NCBI RefSeq assembly: GCF_900091315.1
Contig: NZ_FLSP01000054.1
Span: forward strand, 1 to 58,459
Length of the DNA stretch: 58,459 nucleotides
From: Streptomyces sp. DI166
GTDB taxonomy: Bacteria; Actinomycetota; Actinomycetes; Streptomycetales; Streptomycetaceae
Direction: 5' to 3'
In this document: positions 34,993 through 44,398 of the stretch, in pieces
How positions within the stretch are numbered: position 1 is the first letter of the stretch
Layout: the number at the start of each line of letters is the position of its first letter
Made by a program: the position numbers and the translations under genes
The notes under the pieces: model-generated
Databases searched by the model: none
The model's input: the letters and a program-made list of their open reading frames with translations, nothing else
Told to the model about the DNA's origin: nothing

Positions 34993-35897
34993 CCACCCCG
35001 CCCGCGCTGCTCATCGCCGGCCATGGCACCCGGGACGACGCCGGAGCCGAGGCGTTCCGTGACTTCGTCCGGGAGCTGGGCCGCCGCCACCCCGACCTGC
35101 CGGTGGCGGGCGGTTTCATCGAGCTGTCCCCGCCGCCGCTCGGCGACGCGGTCACCGAGCTGGTGCAGCAGGGGGTGCGCCGGTTCGCCGCGGTGCCGCT
35201 GATGCTGGTCTCCGCCGGGCACGCCAAGGGCGACATCCCGGCGGCGCTGGCCCGCGAGAAGGAGCGCCACCCCGGTATCTCGTACACCTACGGCCGCCCG
35301 CTGGGCCCGCACCCGTCGCTGCTGAACGTGCTGGAGCGGCGGCTTGAGGCGGTGCTCGGCGACTGGGACCGCGCGGAGGTGACGGTGCTGCTGGTGGGGC
35401 GCGGGTCGACGGACCCGGACGCCAACGCCGAGGTGCACAAGGCGGCCCGACTGCTGTGGGAGGGGCGCGGATACGCGGGCGTGGAGACGGCGTTCGTGTC
35501 GCTGGCCGCGCCGGACGTGCCGAGCGGCCTGGACCGGTGCGCGAAGCTGGGCGCGCGGAAGGTCGTGGTGCTGCCGTACTTCCTGTTCACCGGGATCCTG
35601 CCGGACCGGGTGAAGGCGCAGACCGAGGAGTGGGCCGCCGCGCGTCCCGAGGTGGCGGTGGCCTCGGCCGAGGTGATCGGTCCGGAGCCGGAGCTGCTGG
35701 ATCTGGTGATGGAGCGGTACGAGGAGGCCGTCAAGGGCGATCTGCGGATGAACTGCGACTCGTGCGTGTACCGGATCGCGCTGCCCGGGTTCGAGGACAA
35801 GGTGGGACTGCCGCAGCAGCCGCACTTCCACCCGGACGACGACGGCCACCATCACCACCACGGCCATCACCACGGGGCTCACTCGCATGCGCACTGA
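34989..35897 (+). CDS. cbiX: Sirohydrochlorin chelatase CbiX with CxxC motif and histidine tail
   Basis: 302 aa from GTG (VTTPPALLIAGHGTRDD), overlapping cobH by 4 bp. Two CbiX-type repeats: AGHGTRDDAGAEAFRDFV with the metal-binding His, PLMLVSAGHAKGDIP, then VLLVGRGSTDPDANAE and PYFLFTGILPDRV. Beyond residue ~255 it carries NCDSCVYR (CxxC) and ends in a histidine-rich tail with 13 His in the last ~22 residues. It inserts Co2+ (or Fe2+ for sirohaem) into sirohydrochlorin. The His tail is probably metal storage or delivery. Confidence 0.9.
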   Translation: MTTPPALLIAGHGTRDDAGAEAFRDFVRELGRRHPDLPVAGGFIELSPPPLGDAVTELVQQGVRRFAAVPLMLVSAGHAKGDIPAALAREKERHPGISYTYGRPLGPHPSLLNVLERRLEAVLGDWDRAEVTVLLVGRGSTDPDANAEVHKAARLLWEGRGYAGVETAFVSLAAPDVPSGLDRCAKLGARKVVVLPYFLFTGILPDRVKAQTEEWAAARPEVAVASAEVIGPEPELLDLVMERYEEAVKGDLRMNCDSCVYRIALPGFEDKVGLPQQPHFHPDDDGHHHHHGHHHGAHSHAH

Positions 35898-36942
35898 GGG
35901 CCATGACCTGCGGCACCACGGGGACGCGGAGGTCCGGGACGACGGTTCGGCGCTGGTGGATCTGGCGGTGAACGTCCGCGCGGACACCCCGCCTGCGTGG
36001 CTGCGGGAGCGGATCGCCGGCTCGCTCGGCTCGCTGGCCGCCTACCCGGACGGGCGGGCGGCGCGGGCCGCGGTGGCGGCGCGGCACGGGCTGCCGGTGG
36101 AGCGGGTGCTGCTGACGGCGGGCGCCGCGGAGGCGTTCGTACTGCTGGCGCGGGCCCTGAAGGTGCGTCAACCCGTGGTCGTGCACCCTCAGTTCACCGA
36201 GCCGGAGGCGGCACTGCGGGACGCGGGGCACACCGTGGACCGGGTGCTGCTGCGCGAGGAGGACGGCTTCCGGCTCGATCCGGCGGCGGTCCCGGAGGAG
36301 GCGGACCTGGTGGTCGTCGGCAACCCGACGAACCCGACGTCGGTCCTCCACCCGGCCGCGTCGCTCGTCCAACTCGCGCGCCCCGGGAGGACGTTGGTGG
36401 TGGACGAGGCGTTCATGGATGCCGTGCCGGGTGAACGCGAGGCCCTGGCGGGGCGTACGGACGTGCCCGGCCTGGTGGTCCTGCGCAGCCTCACCAAGAC
36501 CTGGGGGCTCGCCGGGCTGCGCATCGGGTACGTCCTGGCCGACCCCGAGACGATCACGGAGCTGGAGCGGGCCCAGCCGCTGTGGCCGGTGTCCACCCCG
36601 GCGCTGGCCGCGGCCGAGGCGTGCGTGGAACCGCGGGCGCTGGCCGAGGCCGGACACGCGGCCCATCGCATCGCCGCCGACCGGGCCCATCTCGTCGCCG
36701 GGCTGCGGGAGTTCGCGGCACGCGGAGTGCGGGTGGCGGAACCGGCGGAGGGGCCCTTCGTCCTCGTACGGCTGCCGGAAGCAGCGGCCGTACGGCGGCG
36801 CCTGCGGGAGCTGGGCTTCGCGGTGCGCCGCGGGGACACGTTCCCCGGGCTCGACGAGCGGTGGCTGCGGCTGGCGGTGCGGGACCGGGGGACGGTGGAC
36901 GCGTTCCTCACGGCACTGGACCGGGCGTTGACGGCTCGCTGA
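35887..36942 (+). CDS. cobC: CobC/CobD-like PLP-dependent aminotransferase (L-threonine-O-3-phosphate decarboxylase type)
   Basis: 351 aa; starts 11 bp inside the end of cbiX. Fold-type I PLP enzyme close to histidinol-phosphate aminotransferase: LVDLAVNVRADTPPAW, TAGAAEAFVLLARAL, VVGNPTNPTSVLHP, LVVDEAFMDAVP, and the PLP-lysine site LRSLTKTWGLAGLRIGY. In cobalamin pathways such enzymes decarboxylate threonine phosphate to aminopropanol phosphate, the CobD/CbiB substrate. Last gene of the cluster; a strong hairpin follows 150 bp later. The alternative is a general HisC-like enzyme. Confidence 0.85.
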   Translation: MRTEGHDLRHHGDAEVRDDGSALVDLAVNVRADTPPAWLRERIAGSLGSLAAYPDGRAARAAVAARHGLPVERVLLTAGAAEAFVLLARALKVRQPVVVHPQFTEPEAALRDAGHTVDRVLLREEDGFRLDPAAVPEEADLVVVGNPTNPTSVLHPAASLVQLARPGRTLVVDEAFMDAVPGEREALAGRTDVPGLVVLRSLTKTWGLAGLRIGYVLADPETITELERAQPLWPVSTPALAAAEACVEPRALAEAGHAAHRIAADRAHLVAGLREFAARGVRVAEPAEGPFVLVRLPEAAAVRRRLRELGFAVRRGDTFPGLDERWLRLAVRDRGTVDAFLTALDRALTAR

Positions 36943-37094
36943 GCCGGGGCGCTGGACGCGCTCCTCCGCCCGCGGGGCGTCGCCGAGCCGGGCGACGGCG
37001 GATGGCATTCCGGGGACGTCGGACCAGCCGCTCGCGGCGCAGGCGGGCCAGGGCCCCGGCGAGGAGGGGCCCGACCGGCACCGGTGCCCGCCTC

Positions 37095-37124
37095 GGTCGG
37101 CGGTGGGTGGAGTCACCGCCGACC
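37095..37124. terminator. Bidirectional terminator between cob cluster and SCO1860-like gene
   Basis: GGTCGGCGGTG (37095-37105) pairs perfectly with CACCGCCGACC (37114-37124), 11 bp with an 8-nt loop, between two convergent genes. It would serve both the cob operon and the leftward LAETG gene (stop at 37142). Confidence 0.8.
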
Positions 37125-37141
37125 GTGAGGCGCGGCTCCGC

Positions 37142-38047
37142 TCAGCCCTTGCCGCGGCGGGCCATGGCCACCGCTCCCCCGCCTGCCACGAGCAGCACGG
37201 CCGCGCCGCCCGCGAGGTACGGGGTCAGGGAGCTGCCGCCGGTCTCGGCGAGGCCCGCCTCCTGGACGGGTTCGCTGCTGCCCTGGGGTTCGACCGCGGG
37301 GGCGGGCTCGGCCTCCGTGACCACCTCGGGCGGAGCCTCGCAGGTCGCCTTCGCCAGGGTGACGGTGCCGGTCACCTCGGCCACGTTCAGCTTCAACGGG
37401 TTGACCGAGACGGTCAGTTCGAGGGCGGTGGCCGCCGCCGTACGGCTCGTGGTCTCCGTCTTGGACAGGTCCAGGCGGACCTCGCCGACGCCGGGCACCT
37501 TGACGTCGGTCGGGCCGCCCGCCGTGACGGTGACCTTCTTGCCGAGGACCGTCACCGGGCCGACCAGGTCGGAGTTGGCGGTCGGGGCCTTGCCCGCCTC
37601 GCAGGTCGCCTTGGAGGTCACCGCCTCCAGTTCGATCAGGGACAGCAGGGGCAGGCCCGGGACGTGGACCTTGGCGTGCGTCAGGTTGGTGCTGCCCTCG
37701 GCCTTGGTGTCGGTCACCGTCGCCTGCGCCTTCGCGACCTCGGCGCCCAGCACGGTGAACGGCTTGCCGCCGTCCACACCGTCCAACTGGGCCGTCAGCG
37801 CGGTCTTCTCGGCGCTCTGCGGTGCCTGGACCTCGTTGAGGGAGACCGCGAGCGGCGCGTTCACGGTCTTGTTGAGCAGGGAGACGTCGAGCCCGGTGCG
37901 CAGCACCACGGCGCTCGCGCGGCCCTGCTCGCCGGTCGCGTGCGCGGCGCCCGCTCCGGCCAGTGCCGCTGGTCCGGCGGCGAGGGCCGTGGCCGCCGCG
38001 ACGGTCGCGAAACGGCGTGCGGGCAGGCGGAAGTTGTTGCCGTTCAA
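37142..38047 (-). CDS. SCO1860-family LAETG-anchored surface protein
   Basis: 301 aa. Signal peptide (residues ~10-38: FATVAAATALAAGPAALAG, AHA site), a beta-rich ectodomain, then LAETG at 266-270, a hydrophobic helix and RRGKG: a class E-type sortase signal typical of streptomycetes. Two cysteines occur in near-identical contexts, SKATCEAGKAP and AKATCEAPPE, suggesting a disulphide or an internal duplication. A Pro/Glu-rich stalk precedes the sorting motif. Function unknown; the protein should be covalently linked to peptidoglycan. Single gene behind the bidirectional hairpin. Confidence 0.85.
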   Translation of the reverse strand: MNGNNFRLPARRFATVAAATALAAGPAALAGAGAAHATGEQGRASAVVLRTGLDVSLLNKTVNAPLAVSLNEVQAPQSAEKTALTAQLDGVDGGKPFTVLGAEVAKAQATVTDTKAEGSTNLTHAKVHVPGLPLLSLIELEAVTSKATCEAGKAPTANSDLVGPVTVLGKKVTVTAGGPTDVKVPGVGEVRLDLSKTETTSRTAAATALELTVSVNPLKLNVAEVTGTVTLAKATCEAPPEVVTEAEPAPAVEPQGSSEPVQEAGLAETGGSSLTPYLAGGAAVLLVAGGGAVAMARRGKG

Positions 38048-38198
38048 GGTGGGGACCCCCAGAGAGAGTGCTCGGGACCCCGTAAGAATGTCGCGCGAAC
38101 AGGGGGCCGTCAGCGAACTGACGAGGGTTCACTCCAACGTGACTCTTCCGTGCAGGTCTTCGAATCCCTGGGCACGCACGTTCTCCACAGTCACCCGG

Positions 38199-39290
38199 TC
38201 AACTCATGACACGGCCGTTCAGTACGACCCTGCGCGGCGCCGCCAGCACGCGTACGTCGGCCCTCGGGTCCGTCTCGTAGACCACCAGGTCCGCCGGCGC
38301 GCCCTCGTCGAGTCCGGGGCGCCCGAGCCAGCGCCGTGCGCCCCATGTGGTGGCCGAGAGCGCCTGGTCGGCCGGGAGTCCGGCGGTGACGAGTTCCTCG
38401 ACCTCGGCGGCGACCAGGCCGTGCGGGAGGGAGCCGCCCGCGTCGGTGCCGACGAAGACGGGGATGCCGGCGTCGTAGGCGTTGCGGACGGTGTCGTAGC
38501 GGCGTTCGTACAGCCGCCGCATGTGCGCCGACCAGCGCGGGAACTTCTCCTCGCCGCCCTTGGCGAGCTTGGGGAAGGTGGCGATGTTGACCAGGGTGGG
38601 CACGATGGCGACGCCGCGCTCGGCGAAGAGCGGGATCAGGTCGTCGGTGAGGCCGGTGGCGTGCTCGATGCAGTCGATGCCCGCCTCCACCAGGTCGCGG
38701 AGGGAGTTCTCGGCGAAGCAGTGCGCGGTGACCCGGGCGCCCAGGCGGTGGGCCTCGGCGATGGCGGCCTCGACCTCGGCGCGCGGCCAGCTCGGGGCGA
38801 GGTCGCCGAGGTCGCGGTCGATCCAGTCGCCGACCAGCTTCACCCAGCCGTCGCCGCGGCGGGCCTCCTGGGCGACGTAGGTGACGAGGGCGTCCGGCTC
38901 GATCTCGTGGGCGTAGCCGCGGATGTAGCGGCGGGTGCGGGCGATGTGCCGGCCCGCGCGGATGATCTTCGGCAGGTCGTCGCGGTCGTCCACCCAGCGG
39001 GTGTCGGAGGGCGAGCCCGCGTCGCGGATGAGCAGGGTGCCCGCCTCGCGGTCGGTGAGTGCCTGCTTCTCGGCCGTGTCCCGGTCGACGGGCCCGTGGG
39101 CGCCGAGCCCGACGTGGCAGTGCGCGTCGACCAGGCCGGGCAGGGCCCAGCCCTCGACGGTACGGACGTCCTGGGCGGCCGTGGGCCGGTCGTAGGTGAT
39201 CCGGCCGCCGACGACCCACAGCTCGTCCCGGACGTCGTCGGGTCCGGCCAGGACCCTGCCCCTCACGTGCAGCACCGCGCGATCGCTCAT
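38199..39290 (-). CDS. Amidohydrolase family protein
   Basis: 363 aa from the ATG of MSDRAVLHVRGRVL (an ATG 9 bp upstream is possible). Metal-dependent hydrolase signs: LPGLVDAHCHVGLG (HxH), WVKLVGDW (lysine position of the family), RVTAHCFAENSL, CIEHATGLTDD and FVGTDAGGSLPHG (Asp). The N- and C-terminal ends form the small beta sandwich (ADLVVYETDPRADVR). Imidazolonepropionase/prolidase-like amidohydrolases match best; the substrate is unknown. Leftward, 21 bp after the ABC transporter ATPase gene, so it may be co-transcribed with the amino acid importer. Confidence 0.85.
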   Translation of the reverse strand: MSDRAVLHVRGRVLAGPDDVRDELWVVGGRITYDRPTAAQDVRTVEGWALPGLVDAHCHVGLGAHGPVDRDTAEKQALTDREAGTLLIRDAGSPSDTRWVDDRDDLPKIIRAGRHIARTRRYIRGYAHEIEPDALVTYVAQEARRGDGWVKLVGDWIDRDLGDLAPSWPRAEVEAAIAEAHRLGARVTAHCFAENSLRDLVEAGIDCIEHATGLTDDLIPLFAERGVAIVPTLVNIATFPKLAKGGEEKFPRWSAHMRRLYERRYDTVRNAYDAGIPVFVGTDAGGSLPHGLVAAEVEELVTAGLPADQALSATTWGARRWLGRPGLDEGAPADLVVYETDPRADVRVLAAPRRVVLNGRVMS

Positions 39291-39311
39291 GCACGGCACC
39301 TTAGCCAGCCG

Positions 39312-40102
<791 letters not shown>

Positions 40103-40106
<4 letters not shown>

Positions 40107-40945
40107 TTCACGGCCTCCTGGGCCTTGGACTCCATACGGCGCACGACGAAGCCGAGCGGGATCGTCACCAGCAGGTAGCACAGGCCGGCGACGAGGATCG
40201 GCGTGGAGTTGGCGGTGGTGCTGGCCAGGTCACGGCCGTACTTGGACAGTTCGCGCTCCTCCAGGGTGACACCGAGGAAGAGGACCAGCGAGGAGTCCTT
40301 GAAGAGCAGGACGAGTTCGTTGGTCAGCGGCGGGAGGATGATCCGGAACGCCTGCGGGATGATGATCGACACCATCGCGCGGGCGGGCGAGAATCCCAGC
40401 GAGCGGGCCGCCTCCATCTGCCCCTTGGGTACGGCCTGGATACCCGCGCGGATGGTCTCGGCCATGTACGCGGCGGCCACCAGACCGAGCGCGAGGGCGA
40501 CCTTTCCGTACGTGCCGCCCGGGATCTCGACGCCGGGGAACGCCAGCGGGATGGCCACGCCGATGAAGATGAAGATCAGCAGGGCGGGCAGGCCCCGGAA
40601 GATCTCGATGTAGATCCCGGCGAACCAGCGGTACGGCCCCACGGAGGACAGCCGCATCAGCGCGATCACCATGCCGAGGACCAGTCCGAAGACAAAGCCG
40701 GACAGGGTGTAGAGCACGGTGTTCTTCAGCGCGAGCGTGATGATGTCCGGGAACATCTGCTCGGCGATGTCCGGCTGCGCGAACTGGTTCTGCAGCCGGC
40801 CCCAGTCGGCCGTGACCGCGAGCGCGATCACGGCCGCGACGAAGACCGTGTACTGGATGCCGCGGGACAGCTTGCGCTTCTGGCGCCGGGTCAGTCCCTT
40901 CTTCTTCGGCTGGACCGGCTCGATCGGTACGTCGGTGTCGGCCAT
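40103..40945 (-). CDS. Polar amino acid ABC transporter permease
   Basis: 280 aa. Cytosolic basic N-terminus (KKKGLTRRQKRKLSRG), then about six helices with the His/Glu/Gln/Arg-type permease signature TLALKNTVLYTLSGFVFGL, YIEIFRGLPALLIFIF, and the EAA loop EAARSLGFSPARAMVSIIIP. Four bases separate it from the substrate-binding gene. It forms (homo)dimers with the ATPase encoded downstream. Confidence 0.92.
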
Positions 40946-40949
40946 GGGG

Positions 40950-41801
40950 TCAGGATGCCGACGCGGACGGCGAGGCGGCGGACTCGTCGTACGGGCCGAT
41001 CCACTTCTCGTAGATCTCCTTGTAGGTGCCGTCCGCCTTGGCCTCGGCGAGCGCCTTGTTGATGGCGGCGAGGAGCTTGGCGTTGCCCTTCTTCACCGTG
41101 AAGCCGTACTGCTCACCGGTGTTGATCTGCTCGGCGACCACGAAGGCGTCGGCGTTGGCCTTGTCCTTCAGCCAGCCCTGGACGACCGGGTAGTCGATGA
41201 CGACGGCGTCGACCTGGCCGGTGCGCAGTCCGTTGAGGACGGCGTCGGAGGACTCGAAGGAGACCGGGTCCAGGCCCTGGCTCTTGGCGTAGTCCTCACC
41301 GGTGGTCTGCGCCTGGGCGCCGACCTTCTTGCCCTTCAGGTCGGCGAAGGACGTGATCCCGGCGTCCTTGTCGGCCAGCACGGCCTGCGTGGCCTCGAAG
41401 TACGGGTCGGAGAAGTCGACGTTCTTCTTGCGCTCCTCGGTGATGGTCATACCGGCGGCGGCGAGATCGCACTCGCCGGAGTTGAGGAACGCGCCGGTCT
41501 TGAAGTTCTCGAAGGGGGTGTCGAGGATCTCCTGCTTGACCCCCAGGTCCTCGGCGACCAGGTCGACGAGAGCCACGTCGAAGCCCTGCACCTTGCCGTC
41601 GATCTCCGACTGGAAGGGCGGGTAGGGCAGGTGGGTGCAGGTGGTGAGCTGCCCCGCCTTGACGAGTTCGACGCCGCCGGCGGCGGTCTTGGAGCCACTG
41701 CCTCCGTCGTCGTCCGAGGAACAGCCGGCCACGAACACCAGCCCGGCCGTCGCGGTGGTTGCGGCCAGAATGCGGGTCCGGCGCCCGAGGGTCGTCTTCA
41801 C
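40950..41801 (-). CDS. Polar amino acid ABC transporter substrate-binding lipoprotein
   Basis: 283 aa. Lipoprotein signal with lipobox VAGC (Cys27), followed by a Ser/Asp/Gly linker and a type 3 (family 3) extracellular solute-binding domain: GQLTTCTHLPYPPFQSEIDG, GFDVALVDLVAEDLG, AGMTITEERKKNVDFSDPYF, and the terminal KEIYEKWIGPYDES. It is the first gene of the importer operon, binding a polar amino acid outside the membrane. Specificity unknown. Confidence 0.92.
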   Translation of the reverse strand: MKTTLGRRTRILAATTATAGLVFVAGCSSDDDGGSGSKTAAGGVELVKAGQLTTCTHLPYPPFQSEIDGKVQGFDVALVDLVAEDLGVKQEILDTPFENFKTGAFLNSGECDLAAAGMTITEERKKNVDFSDPYFEATQAVLADKDAGITSFADLKGKKVGAQAQTTGEDYAKSQGLDPVSFESSDAVLNGLRTGQVDAVVIDYPVVQGWLKDKANADAFVVAEQINTGEQYGFTVKKGNAKLLAAINKALAEAKADGTYKEIYEKWIGPYDESAASPSASAS

Positions 41802-41849
41802 GGAGGAGCCTCCTGTGGGGGAACAGTGCGTTCCGATTATAAGGAGAAG

Positions 41850-41864
41850 TTTGAGTCTCTCAAA
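41850..41864. promoter_or_regulatory. Perfect palindrome in divergent promoter of ABC importer and aminotransferase
   Basis: TTTGAG-tct-CTCAAA (41850-41864), with a second short palindrome AACC-gat-GGTT at 41868-41878. It lies 49 bp upstream of the substrate-binding gene and in the 202-bp shared region with the aminotransferase gene, in an AT-richer promoter-like stretch (CGATTATAAGG nearby). Candidate operator. Confidence 0.5.
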
Positions 41865-42003
41865 TCAAACCGATGGTTGGAGCGGCGTTTGGCCTAAGAA
41901 CTCGCAAGCGGAAGGGTGCGGCGAGCGACAGTCGGAGGGGGCGTGGGCGGGGACTACGCTCGATCCCGTCGTCGATCGCAGGCCGAGCAGAGAGAGCACC
42001 GCC

Positions 42004-43065
42004 GTGACCCACCCCTTCCTGGACCTCGCCCCCCTGAGCGCGGAGCGGTTCGCGTCGATCGAGGAGCGGGTGGCCCGGCTGCTGGCGACCGAGCAGGACG
42101 TCGTGATCATGCAGGGAGAGGCGCTGCTGCCGCTGGAGGGCGCGATCCGCGGGACGGCGGGCCCCGGCACCACCGCCCTGAACGTGATCACCGGCCCCTA
42201 CGGCCAGACCTTCGGCGACTGGCTGCGGGACTGCGGCGCCGAGGTGATCGACCTGCCGGTGCCCTTCCACACGGCGGTCACGGCCGCACAGATCGTCGAC
42301 GCCCTCGCCGAGCACCCGGAGATCGACTTCGTCTCCCTGGTCCACGCGGAGGCGGCGACCGGCAACACGAACCCGGTGGCGGAGATCGGTGAGGTGGTAC
42401 GCCGGCACGGGGCGCTGTTCTACCTGGACGCGGTCGCCTCGATCGGCGCGGAGCCGGTGCTGCCGGACGCGTGGGGCGTGGACCTGTGCGTCATCGGCGC
42501 CCAGAAGGCGATGGGCGGCCCGGCGGGAGTGTCGGCGGTGTCGGTGAGCGAGCGGGCATGGGCCCGCATGGCAGCCAACCCGAGGGCGCCGCGCCGCTCG
42601 TACCTCTCCCTCCTCGACTGGAAGGAACGCTGGATCGACGCGGGCCGCCGCGCCCTGCTCCACGCCCCGGCCCAACTGGAGATGCTCGCCCTGGAGGCCT
42701 GCCTGGCCCGCATCGAGGAGGAGGGCCTGGACTCGGTCATGACCCGCCATGCCTCGGCCGCGGCGGCGACCCGGGCGGGAGCGGTCGCCCTGGGCGGCGG
42801 CCTGGAACCGTACGTGCACAAGGCGACGGAGGCAGCACCGGTCGCGACGACCCTGCGCACCCCGTCGGGCGTCGACGCCTCGGCGCTGGTGGCCAAGGCC
42901 CTGAGCCTGAACCCCGAGCTGCCCCTCGCGGCGGGCGGGGGCGCACTGGCCGGCGAGATGATCCGCGTGAACCACTACGGCCCGGCTGCCCGGTTGGACG
43001 TGGTGGAGTCCTGCCTGGCCGCCCTTGGCGCGGCGCTCGGGGAGTTCGGGGTGCGGGGGCGGTAG
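42004..43065 (+). CDS. Class V aminotransferase (alanine-glyoxylate-like)
   Basis: 353 aa from GTG (VTHPFLDLAPLSAERF), with GAGAGAG about 10 bp upstream. Fold-type I PLP enzyme: ALNVITGPYGQTFGDWL, VHAEAATGNTNPV, LFYLDAVASIGAEPV, and PLP-lysine site VIGAQKAMGGPAG (Lys in QK). This is the alanine/serine-glyoxylate aminotransferase-like subclass, and the catalytic residues look intact. Divergent from the amino acid importer, which suggests amino acid catabolism or glyoxylate handling linked to that uptake; that link is only contextual. Confidence 0.85.
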   Translation: MTHPFLDLAPLSAERFASIEERVARLLATEQDVVIMQGEALLPLEGAIRGTAGPGTTALNVITGPYGQTFGDWLRDCGAEVIDLPVPFHTAVTAAQIVDALAEHPEIDFVSLVHAEAATGNTNPVAEIGEVVRRHGALFYLDAVASIGAEPVLPDAWGVDLCVIGAQKAMGGPAGVSAVSVSERAWARMAANPRAPRRSYLSLLDWKERWIDAGRRALLHAPAQLEMLALEACLARIEEEGLDSVMTRHASAAAATRAGAVALGGGLEPYVHKATEAAPVATTLRTPSGVDASALVAKALSLNPELPLAAGGGALAGEMIRVNHYGPAARLDVVESCLAALGAALGEFGVRGR

Positions 43066-43098
43066 TCCGCGCACCCGGCGGCGGGTCGGTGGACGCCG

Positions 43099-43731
43099 TC
43101 ACGACCAGTGCAACGTATTGGCCACCGTGTCGAACAGTCGAACCATCTGGTCCGCCAGCGGATCCAACGGAGTTGAGAAGTTCAGCATCAGCCAGCGCTT
43201 CGTTGCCGGGATGGGCACGTAGTAGGTGACGTTTGTAGTGGGAAGGGTGTTGCCCATCTGCGCCTCGGGCACGGCAGCGTCGCGACGTCGCACACGGACG
43301 GCTGTGCCCGCCACCTCCAACCGGGTTACCCCTACCTCCTCGCCGTCTCCGTTACTTCGCTCGGTTCGCCCGGCGAGGTGTTCCGCCAGTTCGCCCGCAT
43401 CCGAGACCGGAGGGCAGTCGTCGGGCGCCGGCACGCTGATGAGCAGCGAGGACGCCAAGGGCACGGGGCCGGCGGTGAGCAGGGAGAGGTAGAGCTCCGT
43501 ACCGCCGGACGCGTATGCGTTCTTCGCCTTCTTCTGAAGGTCGCGCATGAACTCTTGCTTGAGGTGCGGTGCGTTGTCGATTCCACGGAATTGCAGGTCG
43601 GCCAGCGCGACGATGCACCGGTCCCGCTCCTCGGGCTGGAGCGAGATCTGAAACCAGCCGTCGGGGACGATGAGGTTGTAGTCGACCGGCGGAGACGAAA
43701 ATTCGTCAGCGGTTTTCACAAGCGCACCCAT
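43099..43731 (-). CDS. PGWF-type hypothetical protein of T7SS-like operon (copy 2)
   Basis: 210 aa from the ATG of MGALVKTADEF, one base after the stop of the preceding gene; the longer start would overlap it by 26 bp. No signal peptide. Pattern: a strand with LIVPDGWFQISL, a helix of QPEERDRCIVALADLQF-type, EFMRDLQKKAKNAY, then strands ELYLSLLTA and VTYYVPIP, ending LADQMVRLFDTVANTL. The same order is seen in the neighbouring 217-aa protein, so the two look like divergent paralogues. Likely accessory/immunity or chaperone factors for the putative T7SS substrate; no function is established. Confidence 0.75.
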   Translation of the reverse strand: MGALVKTADEFSSPPVDYNLIVPDGWFQISLQPEERDRCIVALADLQFRGIDNAPHLKQEFMRDLQKKAKNAYASGGTELYLSLLTAGPVPLASSLLISVPAPDDCPPVSDAGELAEHLAGRTERSNGDGEEVGVTRLEVAGTAVRVRRRDAAVPEAQMGNTLPTTNVTYYVPIPATKRWLMLNFSTPLDPLADQMVRLFDTVANTLHWS

Positions 43732-43732
43732 C

Positions 43733-44386
43733 TCAACTGTTCGGCTTGATCTCGTCACCGTTGGCGTCCACCGGGACTCGCCTCATCGTGGCAACAAGTT
43801 CGTCGGTCAGCGCGGTCAGTTCGTCGGTGTGAGCCATGCTCCACCATCCGACATGGACAACGACGAGATGATCCGCACCCGGCGGAAAAACTGCATAATC
43901 AATGAACTCGCTCAACTTGCGACCAAAGCCCAGCTTCCTCTTCTTCTGCACCATGGCCTGGACGCGGACAGCAGAACCGAATTCCAAGTCCAGGTACTTG
44001 ACATCCGGCTCACCGGCAATATCCCCATCCACCCAGCCCAAGATGTACGGTACCGTCTCAGCAGGCGTCGGCAGGGGCTTGTCGTCGTCCTCAACAAATG
44101 CATCAAGCCGGAAATTAGCGAGACAATTTCCACTCGCAGTATAGTAGGCAGACGCGAGGAGAGGCTCATCAATATTCAGGTGGAGCGCTCGACGCGCCAG
44201 GTCGCGGAGCAGATCGCGCTCACTTACGGCGAGCTCCAACGGGTTGAACTGCTTCTTGATTGACTCAGCCAGAATCAGAGCCTCTGTCTCGACCCTGTCC
44301 GTCAGGGTCAATTCAAACCAGCCTGGCTGAAATTCGAACCGGTACTCACAATCTCGCATCATTCCACCCGATTCGCGAGTGCCCAC
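43733..44386 (-). CDS. PGWF-type hypothetical protein of T7SS-like operon (copy 1)
   Basis: 217 aa. The core begins YRFEFQPGWFELTLTDRVE, followed by a helix, LRDLARRALHLNID, strands SAYYTASGNCLANFRL and VKYLDLEFGSAVRVQAMVQKK, and a closing helix DELTALTDELVATMRRV. Its order matches the next gene's protein, suggesting a common fold of the DcrB/PsbP-like alpha-beta type (my inference). A tail ANGDEIKPNS is polar. The DNA is noticeably AT-richer than the chromosome background. It starts 12 bp after the putative substrate gene. Confidence 0.7.
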   Translation of the reverse strand: MGTRESGGMMRDCEYRFEFQPGWFELTLTDRVETEALILAESIKKQFNPLELAVSERDLLRDLARRALHLNIDEPLLASAYYTASGNCLANFRLDAFVEDDDKPLPTPAETVPYILGWVDGDIAGEPDVKYLDLEFGSAVRVQAMVQKKRKLGFGRKLSEFIDYAVFPPGADHLVVVHVGWWSMAHTDELTALTDELVATMRRVPVDANGDEIKPNS

Positions 44387-44398
44387 CGCTATCTCCTC

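Noticed and set aside
35830..35897. Histidine-rich end of CbiX as a cloning tag or frameshift.
   Set aside because: Codons vary (CAC/CAT mixed with Gly, Ala, Ser), the frame is continuous and the next gene starts inside it as in a native operon.
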